Made by a program: the position numbers and the translations under genes. 64,000 bases of DNA, taken from assembly GCA_028641055.1 (NCBI GenBank), contig CM054057.1, positions 577,372,610-577,436,609 of the forward strand. The letters run 5' to 3'. The DNA comes from Alopecurus myosuroides (lineage: Eukaryota; Streptophyta; Magnoliopsida; Poales; Poaceae). Positions 45,996 to 55,871 of this stretch are shown piece after piece; positions within the stretch are counted from its first letter, which is position 1, and the number at the start of each line of letters is the position of its first letter. Below the pieces are notes generated by a model. That model saw only the letters and a list, made by a program, of their open reading frames with translations. It did no database searches and was not told the DNA's origin.

Positions 45996-47460
45996 TCATT
46001 GACTAGAGTTAGGACCCGAGATGGGTCCCTTCATATTAGCAACAAGGGTCTTTGGAACCCAAATAGTATAGTCAATGAAACCCTCAATAGGACCAACATA
46101 TTTATCTTGCACAACACCATAATAATCAACATATAAGAAATGGTGTAGATTGTTAGTTCCCGCGGATGTGCTACGAGTAGTGTTGTCCCTCATGACACTA
46201 CTACTCGAGGCAATGTTGTTAGCTTGAGCGGGTGTGCTAGGAGTAGTGTGATCCCTAATGACAACACTACTCGAAGCACCATTGTTGGTGTTCTTCTTGC
46301 TCTTCTTCTTCTTGTTCTTCTTCTTGGCTACGTAGCCTAGACCTTGCTTGCCCACTTGTTGCCTTGGTGCACTCAATTGTGGTCTAGCAATGACCGCATT
46401 AGAGTTAGGTGCAAACACTTGTGGGGAAGAGGTCACAAATGTCACAACTTGTGGGTCTTTACCCTTGAGTCTTTCTAGCTCATTCTTCAACCTAGCATTT
46501 TCCTCAATAATATTTGCATGATCACAAGAAGAAGTAGAGGTGCTAGCATTGTTAATTTGATTAAGTTGACTTTGAAGTTGTTCATGCAACTCTTTGAGGG
46601 ATGAGTGTTGGCTTTGCAAAGCTTTGTGAGCCTCGGTTAGCTTTTCAAACTCTTCGGTTAGTTTACCATGACCAACCCCAAACTCGACCTTATCCTTTTT
46701 AGCCTTTTTATATTTAGCAATAGCAAGATCACGTTCCTTATTGATGTTTGAGACAAGTTCATTATGAGTTAATTCAATTGATTCAAGTTCATCCTCTAGA
46801 GAAAATCTACCATCATGCTCTTCCTCAAGAGTCATAGAGAGAGATGCGATTTCATCCGCATCCCTTCTCTCAACCTCACCTTTCTTCTCAAGAGCATCTT
46901 GGGCCTCTCCCAATTGCCTCATGAGATACTCAACGTACTTCTTGGTCTCCCCTTGCATGTTAGACATAAAGTGGTCCAAGGAAATCCTTTCTTCTTCTTC
47001 TCTAAGACTAGCAAGATGTTCTAGTTCACTAGGGGTCTTAGAGTTGAGGGAAAGAGATACCTCTGTGGCCTTAGCCAGGAAGCACTTGGCATTACATTGA
47101 GGAAGATCGTCATTGGGGGATTCGAAGAGGGATGAGGATGATGGAGTAGTAGCAATAGCTAGAGCGGCCACTTCACTTGTGGTTTCTTCTTCTTCATCAC
47201 TCCCGGTGTCATACTCCTCTTGAGTCAAGAGCACAAACTTGGTGGGAGACTTCTTGTTGAATGGCTTCTTCTTGAAATGAGGTTTCTTGTACTCAACCTT
47301 GGACTTGTCCTGGCGAATGAGGTTGCCACTATGGAGCTCTCTATTTTCATACGTGCACTCCGCAATGAAGTGATGCTTATCTTGACAATTGAAGCAAGAC
47401 CTCACTTTTTGAGCTCCATCATTTCCATAGCGAGACTTTGTCTTTTCTTCAAAAAATTTC
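45996..47460 (-). pseudogene. gag: gag C-terminal part: zinc knuckle and coiled-coil, SIRE/Maximus-like
   Basis: 469 open codons after a frameshift near 47440-47500. It starts with the zinc knuckle CFNCQDKHHFIAEC (CX2CX4HX4C) that binds RNA. A long Glu/Lys/Leu-rich stretch follows (for example KLTEEFEKLTEAHKALQSQH), strongly predicted to be coiled coil, then a Lys-rich patch (AKKKNKKKKSKKNTNN) that could act as a nuclear or nucleic-acid-binding signal. Long coiled coils after the knuckle are typical of SIRE/Maximus gag. It ends at a stop just before the protease. Confidence 0.85.
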
Positions 47461-48583
47461 TTGCCCTTGGGAGGATTGCTCCAAAACTTTTGCGGTGAGC
47501 AATGAGATCCTTTAGAACGGGATCATAGTCTTGTTCCTTCAAAGGAGGCAATACCTCATCTCCATCTTCGTCATTCTCAACCTCTCTTGACAAAGCCTTG
47601 GCCTTCAAAGCAACGGATGCTCCTTGATGCATTCCAATGGCCCTAGCACGGTTGTCAAGCGCATTCTTGGTTCGCACTTTGTAGGAGCACAACTCTTGCA
47701 TTACTTGAGTTGAGGTCATTGAGGAGAAATCATGTCTTCCTTGAATTCTCTTCAAGTCCGTGCCCTCAAATGGCATCACGACAATCATGTACTTTCTCTT
47801 GATCCAAGCATCATCAATATATGTGGCACCCGCACTAGAGAAGGTGGTGGCGAGAGTTTTGAGTCTTCGATACATGTCAACATGATATTCTCCATCACGC
47901 ATGAAGAATCCTTCGGCCTCATTGGTCAAGGCATCATATCGATTTCTTTGCATGCTCTCATTCCCAACAAACATGATGACAAGTGCATCCCATGTTTCTT
48001 TGGCGGTGGAGAAGTGTTGAAGATGCGGCATGTGGTTGGGGCCCATGGCTTGTTGAAGGATGGACAAGGCGGTGTAGTTGAGTTGGCAATCTACGGCTTC
48101 TCTTCTTGTGAGATTCTTGGGATCAAATGGCTTGTATCCGTCACGAGTGATCCTCCAAAGATCTATACAAGAAGAGTTCAAGTGAGTCTCCATGTAGTAT
48201 CGCCATTCACGAAAAGAATAAGCATCAATTTTAGGTGGATCTCCTCTAGGGATTACATGAGGACGAGGGACAGGGGGATCGGGAGAGTATCGGCCTTCAA
48301 CGACATGATATCCTTCCTCTCCACCCGCACCTTTCTTAGCGGATTGTTCGGCGGAAGCATTTTTATGTGGATCACCATCTACCCCATCCTTGGCACCCTC
48401 CGGTTCTTCCGGAAGGGATGATTCGACAACCTACGGTGTTTTGCCTCTGAGGAGTTGTGCCATGATTTGACGCAACTCATCAAATTTTGTGTCTATGGAT
48501 GAGGTCAATGAATTTCTCAAAGCATTGAGATCATCCATGGTCACATTGTTAACGGACGGAGCGTCGACCAAATCATCTCCCAT
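47402..48583 (-). pseudogene. gag: gag capsid part, SIRE/Maximus-like copia
   Basis: Starts at ATG 48583-48581 (MGDDLVDAPSVNNV), 40 bp inside the PBS. An in-frame TAG at 48431-48433 interrupts it after about 50 codons; the same frame then gives 263 open codons from 48193. The capsid core is of UBN2/Retrotran_gag type: LNYTALSILQQAMGP, AKETWDALVIMFVGNESMQR, GEYHVDMYRRLKTLA. Near 47440-47500 a shift leads into the zinc-knuckle frame. Antisense ORFs here (such as 47732-48421) are shadows. Confidence 0.85.
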
Positions 48584-48623
48584 ACTTAAACTCTTAGGCG
48601 GTTAAGCCCGATAGAAGAGCCGA

Positions 48624-48636
48624 GGCTCTGATACCA
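48624..48636 (-). promoter_or_regulatory. Primer binding site of the SIRE/Maximus-like element
   Basis: Plus strand GGCTCTGATACCA, that is TGGTATCAGAGCC on the minus strand, two bases from the 5' LTR. Confidence 0.92.
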
Positions 48637-48638
48637 AT

Positions 48639-49829
48639 TGAAAGTAAAGTATGGGCACCTAGAGGGGGGGTGAATAGGTGCTACGACCAATTTTAATTTT
48701 TCTTAAAGTTTAGGCTTGACAAGAAGTTAAATTATCTAGATTGAGCAACTAATGATGAATTTACCTATATTACAAGGCAAGCAACTAATGCAACTAGGAC
48801 AAAAATTAATACAACAAGAACTACAATAAAATCTACGAGTGCGAGTAAGTAATGAGGGAGGAAAGAGGTAACCGATGGAAGCACACGGAGACACGATGTA
48901 TTTTCGAGTTCCTCCTTTTTAGGGGAGTACGTCTCGTTGGAGGGGTGTGAGCTCGCCAGGAAGGCCTACTCAACGCCACAAAGGCCTCACCCTATTCTCC
49001 GATGAACTTGCGCCACAAAGGCCTAGTTCACCTCTCACTATTGAACCCCTTTGAGGCGGGGATCGAATCCTTTACAAACACTTGGGGCACACACTCACAA
49101 CTTAATTGGGGGCTCCCAAACTCTTCTTGAATCACCACTAGAACAAGAAGCTTAGGTTCTCCACAAGAGGAAACCCTAAGCAAAGATCTCTCAAGCAAAT
49201 GAGAGGGAAATGGAAATCCGGTTGGTGAAGATGTAGATCCGGTGGTCCTCCTTCAATCCTCAAAGAAACAACGAGTTTGGGTGGAGGAGGAGGGTGATCT
49301 TGCTAGTGGGTGAGCTCCATTAATGGTGCCTTCAATGCTGGGAAGAGCTGACCCTTGGAGAGAGAAGTGAGGCTCTATTTATAGCCTCCATCAAAACTTG
49401 CCGTTTTTCAGCCTGATTTCTACCAGCCCGGAATGGTCCGGAATATTCCGGACCCCGGAATAATCTAGAGCAATCCGGATGGTCACAGAGCATAATCCCG
49501 TTGTGGCCAGAATGGCCCCCGGAATATTCCGGCTGCCGGAATCTTCCGGAATAATCCGGATTGTAACAGAACCTTTTCCCATAGTGACCGGATTATTCCG
49601 GATGTATTCCGGAGCCCGGATTGGCCCGGAATATTCCGGGCTTCCCTTTGAAGCTCTGTTTTTGGCCGTGAAAAATCCATTTGATCTTCAATTTCTTCAC
49701 CATTCCTTTGACACCGTATACGTGCTGAATTAAGACCAATTCCTTTGACAAGATAGCACAAACGGTTAGTAGTCTCTTTATGTTGTTACCAAACACACAA
49801 AACAGCGAGATATCGAGAATGCACTTTCA
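48639..49829 (-). repeat. 5' LTR of the SIRE/Maximus-like element
   Basis: 1191 bp, TGAAAGTAAAG to GCACTTTCA in plus coordinates, followed by TSD AACTT. TATA box on the minus strand at 49375-49384 (CTATAAATAG). The palindrome array lies at 49427-49650. Confidence 0.95.
49427..49650. promoter_or_regulatory. Palindrome array in the LTR promoter region (5' LTR)
   Basis: Includes GGTCCGGAATATTCCGGAC, CCCCGGAATATTCCGGCTG, TCTTCCGGAATAATCCGGA, CCGGATTATTCCGGATG and CCCGGAATATTCCGGGC, all just upstream of the minus-strand TATA at 49375-49384. Each site also contains one or more CCGG tetranucleotides. Confidence 0.75.
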
Positions 49830-49834
49830 AACTT

Positions 49835-50291
49835 CCACCTAGAACTCTATGCTACACTAGTAAGCAACTTGGACAGTGGACTGCGCCTTGAACTGCAAGT
49901 TTTCTGCGAATCTAGTTTCACACAAAGCCTTGACCGATACTAGGCTGACGCAGGACTTCCCCGCAGGTGGAGCTTATGCGTCATACTGCTTGACCTTTCA
50001 TGAGTTTATTAGAGAGCACCCAACTCTCATGGACTGCGACGTTTGACAGTCAGACTCATATAGGTGTGTTCTTCAAAAGATGTTCTGCAGGACAACATCT
50101 CTGCTTAAATAAGCCATTTAGAACACATTAAGATAAACATCAACCTGCCTTGCAGAGTTGGAGAGTATTGCATCTTCATGGAGTGGTATAAAAGGTAGGG
50201 ATACTCTCCTCTCAGTTGATCAACAGCTTGTCTCCCAATTCTAATTCACGGGATCTCCGATCACATAGAGTGGGTTGCCACAGTGAACAAC
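49835..50291 (-). other. 3' noncoding region of the Angela-like copia element
   Basis: No ORF of note. This is the sequence between the RNase H stop and the SIRE/Maximus insertion; it would join 36684-36765 before the insertion. Sequence character resembles the long 3' noncoding part of BARE/Angela elements. Confidence 0.6.
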
Positions 50292-50974
50292 TTATATTGT
50301 GGGTCTCATACCCATCTCCTTCGATGCATTATCTATCACGTTACGTGATAGACCCTTTGTGAAGGGATCTGCCAAAATTTTAGATGTATGGATATAATCC
50401 AATGCAATAACTCCAGAGTTTCTTATTTTTCTGACAGATTTTAGTCTCCTCTTCACATGCCTTGATGACTTCATATTGTCCTTAGAACTGTTTACTTTGA
50501 TTATCACAATTTGATTATCACAGTTCATCGGGATATCGGGTATAGGTTTTTCAACCACAGGTAAGTCCATCAAGAGCTGTTTCAGCCACTCTGCTTCAAC
50601 AGTGGCTGTGTCCAATGCTGTGAGTTCCGCTTCCATAGTTGACCTTGTTAAGATGGTCTGCTTGCAAGACTTCCAAGAAACAGCGCCACCACCAAGTGTA
50701 AATACATATCCACTCATGGCCTTTATCTCATCAGCGTCAGATATCCAATTTGAATCACTATAACCCTCAAGTACCCTTGGGTACCCAGAATAGTGAATCC
50801 CATATCTCGCAGTGCCTTTCAAATAGCGCATGATTTTCTCAAGTGCGCGCCAATGATCATCGCCCGGATTTGAAACAAATCGGCTAAGTTTGCTCACAGC
50901 ATACGCGATGTCAGGCCTTGTAGCGCTAGTTAAATACATAAGAGAGCCAATAATCTGAGAGTATCTAAGTTGAT
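50292..50974 (-). pseudogene. pol: RT end and RNase H of the Angela-like copia element
   Basis: Minus strand. After the solo LTR the frame continues QIIGSLMYLTSATRPDIAYA, then the RNase H: LEGYSDSNWISDADEIKAMS, ILTRSTMEAELTALD, IPMNCDNQIVIIKV and the end ILADPFTKGLSRNVID. The catalytic D-E-D pattern (YSDSNW, MEAEL, NCDNQ) is present. It removes RNA from RNA-DNA hybrids during copying. The stop is at 50292-50294. It was one frame with 55877-57860 before the solo LTR parent inserted. Confidence 0.88.
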
Positions 50975-51220
50975 TGTGACGCCCCGAGATCGGGCACTAC
51001 GCAGATTTCAGCATTTCCGCCAAAATCCACATAATAACCGATTCCAGGTTGCCACTTGTGATAACATTACAACAGTTCACGAATAATCCACAACAACAAC
51101 AGAGGAGGTATATACAAGACGACTCAAACGAGTCAAGGATACAACTGTTACAATATAAGGATCCAAATAACAGCGGAAGAAACAACATAGTGTCCGACTA
51201 CGGACAAGATACAAATTGGA

Positions 51221-51350
51221 CTAAGAGTCCTGATGGTAACCGATGGCGTCCAATCCCTGCCCAGGCCAAGCCGGAGGGATTCCCAAGCTAACGTCGTCAA
51301 ACTTCAAACCTGTTGACTCCAATGTGGAATATGCAGCCACGAAAGGGATT
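51221..51350 (-). other. Small open frame near the LTR end
   Basis: On the minus strand the frame includes STLESTGLKFDDVSLGIPPA and ends GYHQDS with TAG at 51223-51221. It lies at the position matching exon B of the gypsy LTR (7075-7139) and shares the EF/KFDD-type core. It may be a diverged version of the same reading frame, or chance. Confidence 0.25.
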
Positions 51351-53969
51351 CGTGGGTCAGTACGGTTAAGTACTGGCAAGTGGATAAACCATACTCACAA
51401 GATGCCAGCGTAACCAATCATCACAAGATACAAATACTTTGGGTACAACGGAAAGGAATGGAGTATTGCAAAGAAGCGGCAGCGGGCTGCACTAACTAAC
51501 TACAGAGACGCGCTACAACATCTGGCTAAAAGAAAGGGATAAGATAGCGTATCAGAACCAACTATAACTACTCACCAAACAATACCCATCCAGTGTTACC
51601 CCCTACTAAGGAAGCAACCCAAGGAAACTCACACTGTTGATTAGGGTGACATTCATTTTTATGGTGGAGGTAATCTATTTTACTAGTCAAGTTATAATCG
51701 TTAAGTGTAAGTTGTCTGAGTACTTGTTAGCCAGCACTTTCACCAATTCATCCATAACCGCGGACAACACGAGTTCTCGAGAAGATTTAACCCTGCAGGG
51801 ATGCACCAAATTGGCCGTACACGTAAGAATGACCCGCCAGATTGAAATGCCCTTCCACCAAGCGAGGCACTCAACACAACCCAACTCTTCTTCGCATCAA
51901 ACCCAAAGAACCCCGTGCAATTGAGCGCACGGCTAATCAAGCCCCACGAAGAAAAGGGGACCCTCATAGCACTCTAAGAACGTGCCTCCCTAAATGCCGA
52001 CTACAAAAGTTCCACCCTGGCGCCAAGGGTTCGCACCTGCATATGCATGCGGCAAATGGAAAACCCGAACTAAATGAGGCGATTTGGACGAGATGCAAAT
52101 CGAATCAAAGTTGCGGGGGGCGCCCATACTCGCTTCCCACATGCGGTTAGTGCGCTCATCGTGGATCGGAGGACAAGACCCTTTTCCTAATTAAGGTCGA
52201 CACTAGCAGGCCTCAAAACCACGCCGGGCCTCCTGCCGGTGCCTTATCATCAAATTATTATTACCCAAAACATTAACATGTTGTTGATTAAGTTGAAACC
52301 CAACTATCAAACTAAACAGGTGATAAGACGGACAGCAAGACTTGAGCGCAAACAACACTAAGCATGCAACTACGACACGAGGGCCAACGGGGTAAACAAA
52401 CAACAGGTAATAGGAAGTGGAAGGAAGGCTATATCATGGTTGCAAGGTAAACATATGATAGGATCGAGACACAAGCATCGAATCATAAGCCTAGCATAAG
52501 GACAACAGAAAGAATCGGTAACAAGTGATGAAAGGCAGCCATAGGCAGCAAGTGAGTATACTTGCCTGGAATCCAGCAAGTAGAGGTACATCCGAAGAAC
52601 TTGTCGTTGCTCACATCATCTCAACGTCCTATCCGCGAAGAAGCAACAAACTAGAACAACACCGGATGCAACAATTACTTCTACGGCAAAAGATCCAGCA
52701 TGATCAGGATATGGATGCATGACAAGTTAAAGGGTGCATCAAGATAAACTAGTTGACATGGTAAACATATTTAAATGGGCCCATAGGCAATTTGGATTGC
52801 ATATGGAAAATCCCATGAATTAATGTTGAATTAAATGATCTACAAATAACCATCATGCGAAAGTTGATTAGAATGATGCATGGATGATGAAAACAATAAG
52901 AAAACAACAATAGCTTCAGTTTGATATGTTGTTTACCAAGTTTGGAATTTTATTGATTAAGTTATGAACTTTGGCATTGTAAATGATTTAAACAAACATT
53001 AGTTGTTTTCACCAATTTTAAATGTTCAAAACAGATAACAAAATTTATATTTGGAAAGAACACAAAATTTTAGATGGAATACATATTTCATTTGTTGAAT
53101 TTGGGTTTTAATTGAGCAAGTTATGAATTTCACCATTTAAATGATTTAATTAAAGCATTAAGTAATTGCCTTAGTTTTATTTATCCAAAACATAAAACAA
53201 ATGTTATATTTGGAAAGGGCATGAAATTTTGGATGGAAAACATTTTTTACATGTTGGAAAACAATTTTAAATGATTTAGTTAAGCATATTACCAATTTAA
53301 ATGCATTAAATAAGAGGTGAAACAATTATTCAATTTAAAGGTTGCAAAACAGAACACAAAGTTGATATTCAAGTGTAGCATTTCATTTTGGATGGATTTC
53401 ATGTTTTGGGTTTTCAATTTGGAGCAAGCATGTGAAAGTTATTAATTAGGACTTTTAACTAATTAATTAAGGCATTTTTAAATGACATTAATTTTTAATT
53501 GTCCAAATTGCAAAACAAAGTTGATATTCAGAAAGGTGGTTTCATTTTGAGTGGAAAACATATTTTATTTGTTGAAATTGGAATTAAAATGAATTAGTCA
53601 TGATTTTCACAAAATTGAATGAATTAATTAAAGTGCCCAAAATTAGATTGAATTTTATTTGTTCAAAATGTGAAACAATTGTGTTAGACATGTAGAGCAT
53701 GAAAATTGGAGTGGAAATCATATTAAAATTGTTGCATTTGGATTTACCATTTGGAAGTTATGCATTTTACAAGGTTTTATTATTTTCTGCAATTTTATTT
53801 AAATGTCAGGGATTTTTATGCACCGTGGGGTTGTTTACCCACAGTGGCTGACGTGCGGGCCACTGGCCACGCAGGCGCTGGCGTGGCGAGGGTGGAGGGC
53901 TGCGTGGCACCCACGGCCCATGACGGGTGGGCCAACACCCGCGGTTAATTACTGAAAAAGAATGCGCGA

Positions 53970-54025
53970 GGGGGGAATCGACCCACGCCCTCACGGCTCC
54001 ACCGTTGGATCATAACCACTGGACC
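53970..54025 (-). repeat. tRNA-like module in the solo LTR
   Basis: Minus strand GGTCCAGTGGTTATGATCC followed by GGGTCGATTCCCCC: an A-box-like element and a B-box variant (GGGTCGATTCC, 53974-53984), about 30 bp apart. It corresponds in position and strand to the module in the gypsy LTR at 4535-4600. Confidence 0.45.
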
Positions 54026-55569
54026 GGATTCTCTTTCATGATGGACAGGGGGCTCGTGGTCTTTTGAGGTGAGCTTTCGTCAGTTTACTGAACCTGACGA
54101 AACTGACGGACGGAGATCGACAATGGGCACGACGGAGGGAAAACATCGACGACGACCATGAATCGGTGGTGCAGGAGGCAACGGGGTTGCGTGCAGGTTG
54201 AGTGTGTGGATGTGCTGCACAGCGACGACTAAGTGGGTGAGTACACAAGCCACGCTGAAGAACCTGAAACATGTGTAACCTACAGCGACACGCAGCCATG
54301 GCGAACTCATGCCGGAGCGGACGAGGGCACATGATACCGAGAACGACAAGGAGATGGGACGGTTCAGAAAGATGAAAGCGCTCACCGGGATCGCGTGGCG
54401 AGGCGGCCTAGCTCGGAGTCGGCAGCAGCTACGGGGACATGGTGACGAAGTGCAGATGCCACTGGAGGTAGACGTGCTCGTTCCGGCAGAGTTGCGGCAG
54501 ACCGGACTGCCTGCTCTCCAGCCAAGATGGAGTAGGTCAGCGCGATGATCCTGGCGCTCTCCTGGTAGCCACGTTGCTGCGCTGCAGGCGAGACGCGGAA
54601 TTGCAGAGCTCCCGTTCATGGCGGACAGAGATAACGGTCAGAAAACGAGACGATGACTCTGAGCCTCAAAGGACCGGATTTTTCGTGGAATCGGGAGGGA
54701 TTCTCACCGGGGCGATGCCTAGTTAGTAGTTGGTGCCCGATGTTGTCCGCGACAGCGGGAATTCGAAGAAGTTCGTCGGCGACCAAACTGAAAACGAGGA
54801 AGCGGCGGACGACCTGGTGCTACTCCGGCTTGTGCTTTATTCCAAGGAGGAAGAGGGTGGTTATCATCCACCTCTCAGATTGGTTCACGGGCGGCCATGA
54901 AGTTGTGGCGACGGTGGGCTGCTCCGGTGTTGCTACATGTGTGCAGGGAGTTCAGAGAAACGGAGAGGGAGTAAGGAGGAAGAAAGGGGGGCGGCGGCGG
55001 TATGGGAAGGAGGCAGGTGCTAGGGTTGTCTGGATGCTACGTTTTTGTAGCCTGGGGGGCCGCTCGACAGCCGTCCCATCCGTCTGGGGCGATGTGGCTC
55101 AGCTCGATGAATTGCCGTACAGGAAGAAGAAGGAGGGAGGTGGGCTGAAGTGGAGGTGGGCTAGGGCAGCAGGAGGCGCGGCTGGGCCTCCTGGGGTTGT
55201 AGGTGGGCCGGTTGGCCTGCCTCCCCACAGCAGCTGTTTTATTTCTTTTCTTCCTTTCTTTTTTTTTGTTGTAGGAAGGAAAACAGAGAGAAAAGGAATA
55301 GGTTTAGGGGTTTTTATTTTATGCAATAATTTTTATTGAATTTCAAAACAGCAAGAACAAAGGTATATGTGCTTATTTCCAAAATTTTGAAATTGCCAAA
55401 ATGATTTGAAATTGCTATTTAAATTTCAAATAGGGTTTCAAAAGAATGGAATTTTGAATTAATCAATATCATTCCACAATTCCAAACAATTATGAATTGC
55501 TTCTTGAATTAAAAATGTTTGCAAAATTTTAATTTGGATTCACAATTGGAACATGCCAAGTATGAAATG

Positions 55570-55610
55570 GATTTGAATTTGGATTTGAATTTGGATTTGA
55601 ACTTGAATTT
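55570..55610. repeat. 12-bp minisatellite (GGATTTGAATTT)
   Basis: Three to four head-to-tail copies of GGATTTGAATTT near the start (minus strand) of the solo LTR. Confidence 0.8.
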
Positions 55611-55871
55611 ACCATTAGGGTGTTAATAAAAAGGGGGTTTATTATCAAGCATTTTAATTAATTCAAAATCAAAACTATTGAAAACATTTTGAGTTGTTTA
55701 GTTTGCAACTTCTAAATTGGAAACTTTGGACATGTTTGAAAGTTTAAATTATTTTGAACTTTTGAGTTGTTTTGAAAACAAGGTGCAATGCATATGATGC
55801 ATGTGATGCAAAGCAAAAAAAAAAAGAAAACAACCAAAAATCTAATTGGGGGAAATCCCCCGGGTGTTACA

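Larger units (their letters stand above)
36771..49829 (-). mobile_element. SIRE/Maximus-like copia element, 13.1 kb, minus strand
   Basis: LTRs of 1249 bp (36771-38019) and 1191 bp (48639-49829), TSD AACTT on both sides. On the minus strand: PBS, gag, long coiled-coil region with zinc knuckle, protease, integrase, RT-RNase H, then an additional ORF behind its own promoter-like region, PPT and LTR. Large size, a long gag and an extra ORF after pol are hallmarks of the SIRE/Maximus lineage of Ty1/copia. It sits in the 3' noncoding part of the Angela-like element. A solo LTR (41202-42530) is inserted between pol and the extra ORF. Several frameshifts make gag-pol inactive, though RT-RNase H is open. 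Confidence 0.93.
50975..55871 (-). mobile_element. Solo LTR, 4.9 kb, of a long-LTR gypsy family
   Basis: TGTGACGCCCCGAGATCGGG to GGGTGTTACA in plus coordinates, with TSD TTGAT at 50970-50974 and 55872-55876. No gag, pol or second LTR. Read on the minus strand it starts TGTAACACCCGGGGG and shares long matches with the gypsy LTR at 3006-7612, for example 51740-52235 against about 6170-6740 (GATAAGGCACCGGCAGGAGG; GAGTGCTATGAGGGTCCC). It is therefore a related but distinct family. A GC-rich promoter-like part lies at 53820-55250, AT-rich parts at 52740-53800 and 55320-55860. It cuts the copia RT-RNase H frame. Confidence 0.92.

Noticed and set aside
47732..48421. 229-aa plus-strand ORF
   Set aside because: Antisense shadow of the SIRE/Maximus gag, which has clear domain matches on the minus strand.
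55842..55871. C-terminal codons of the copia 646-aa open frame
   Set aside because: They lie inside the solo LTR; the true frame continues at 50974.
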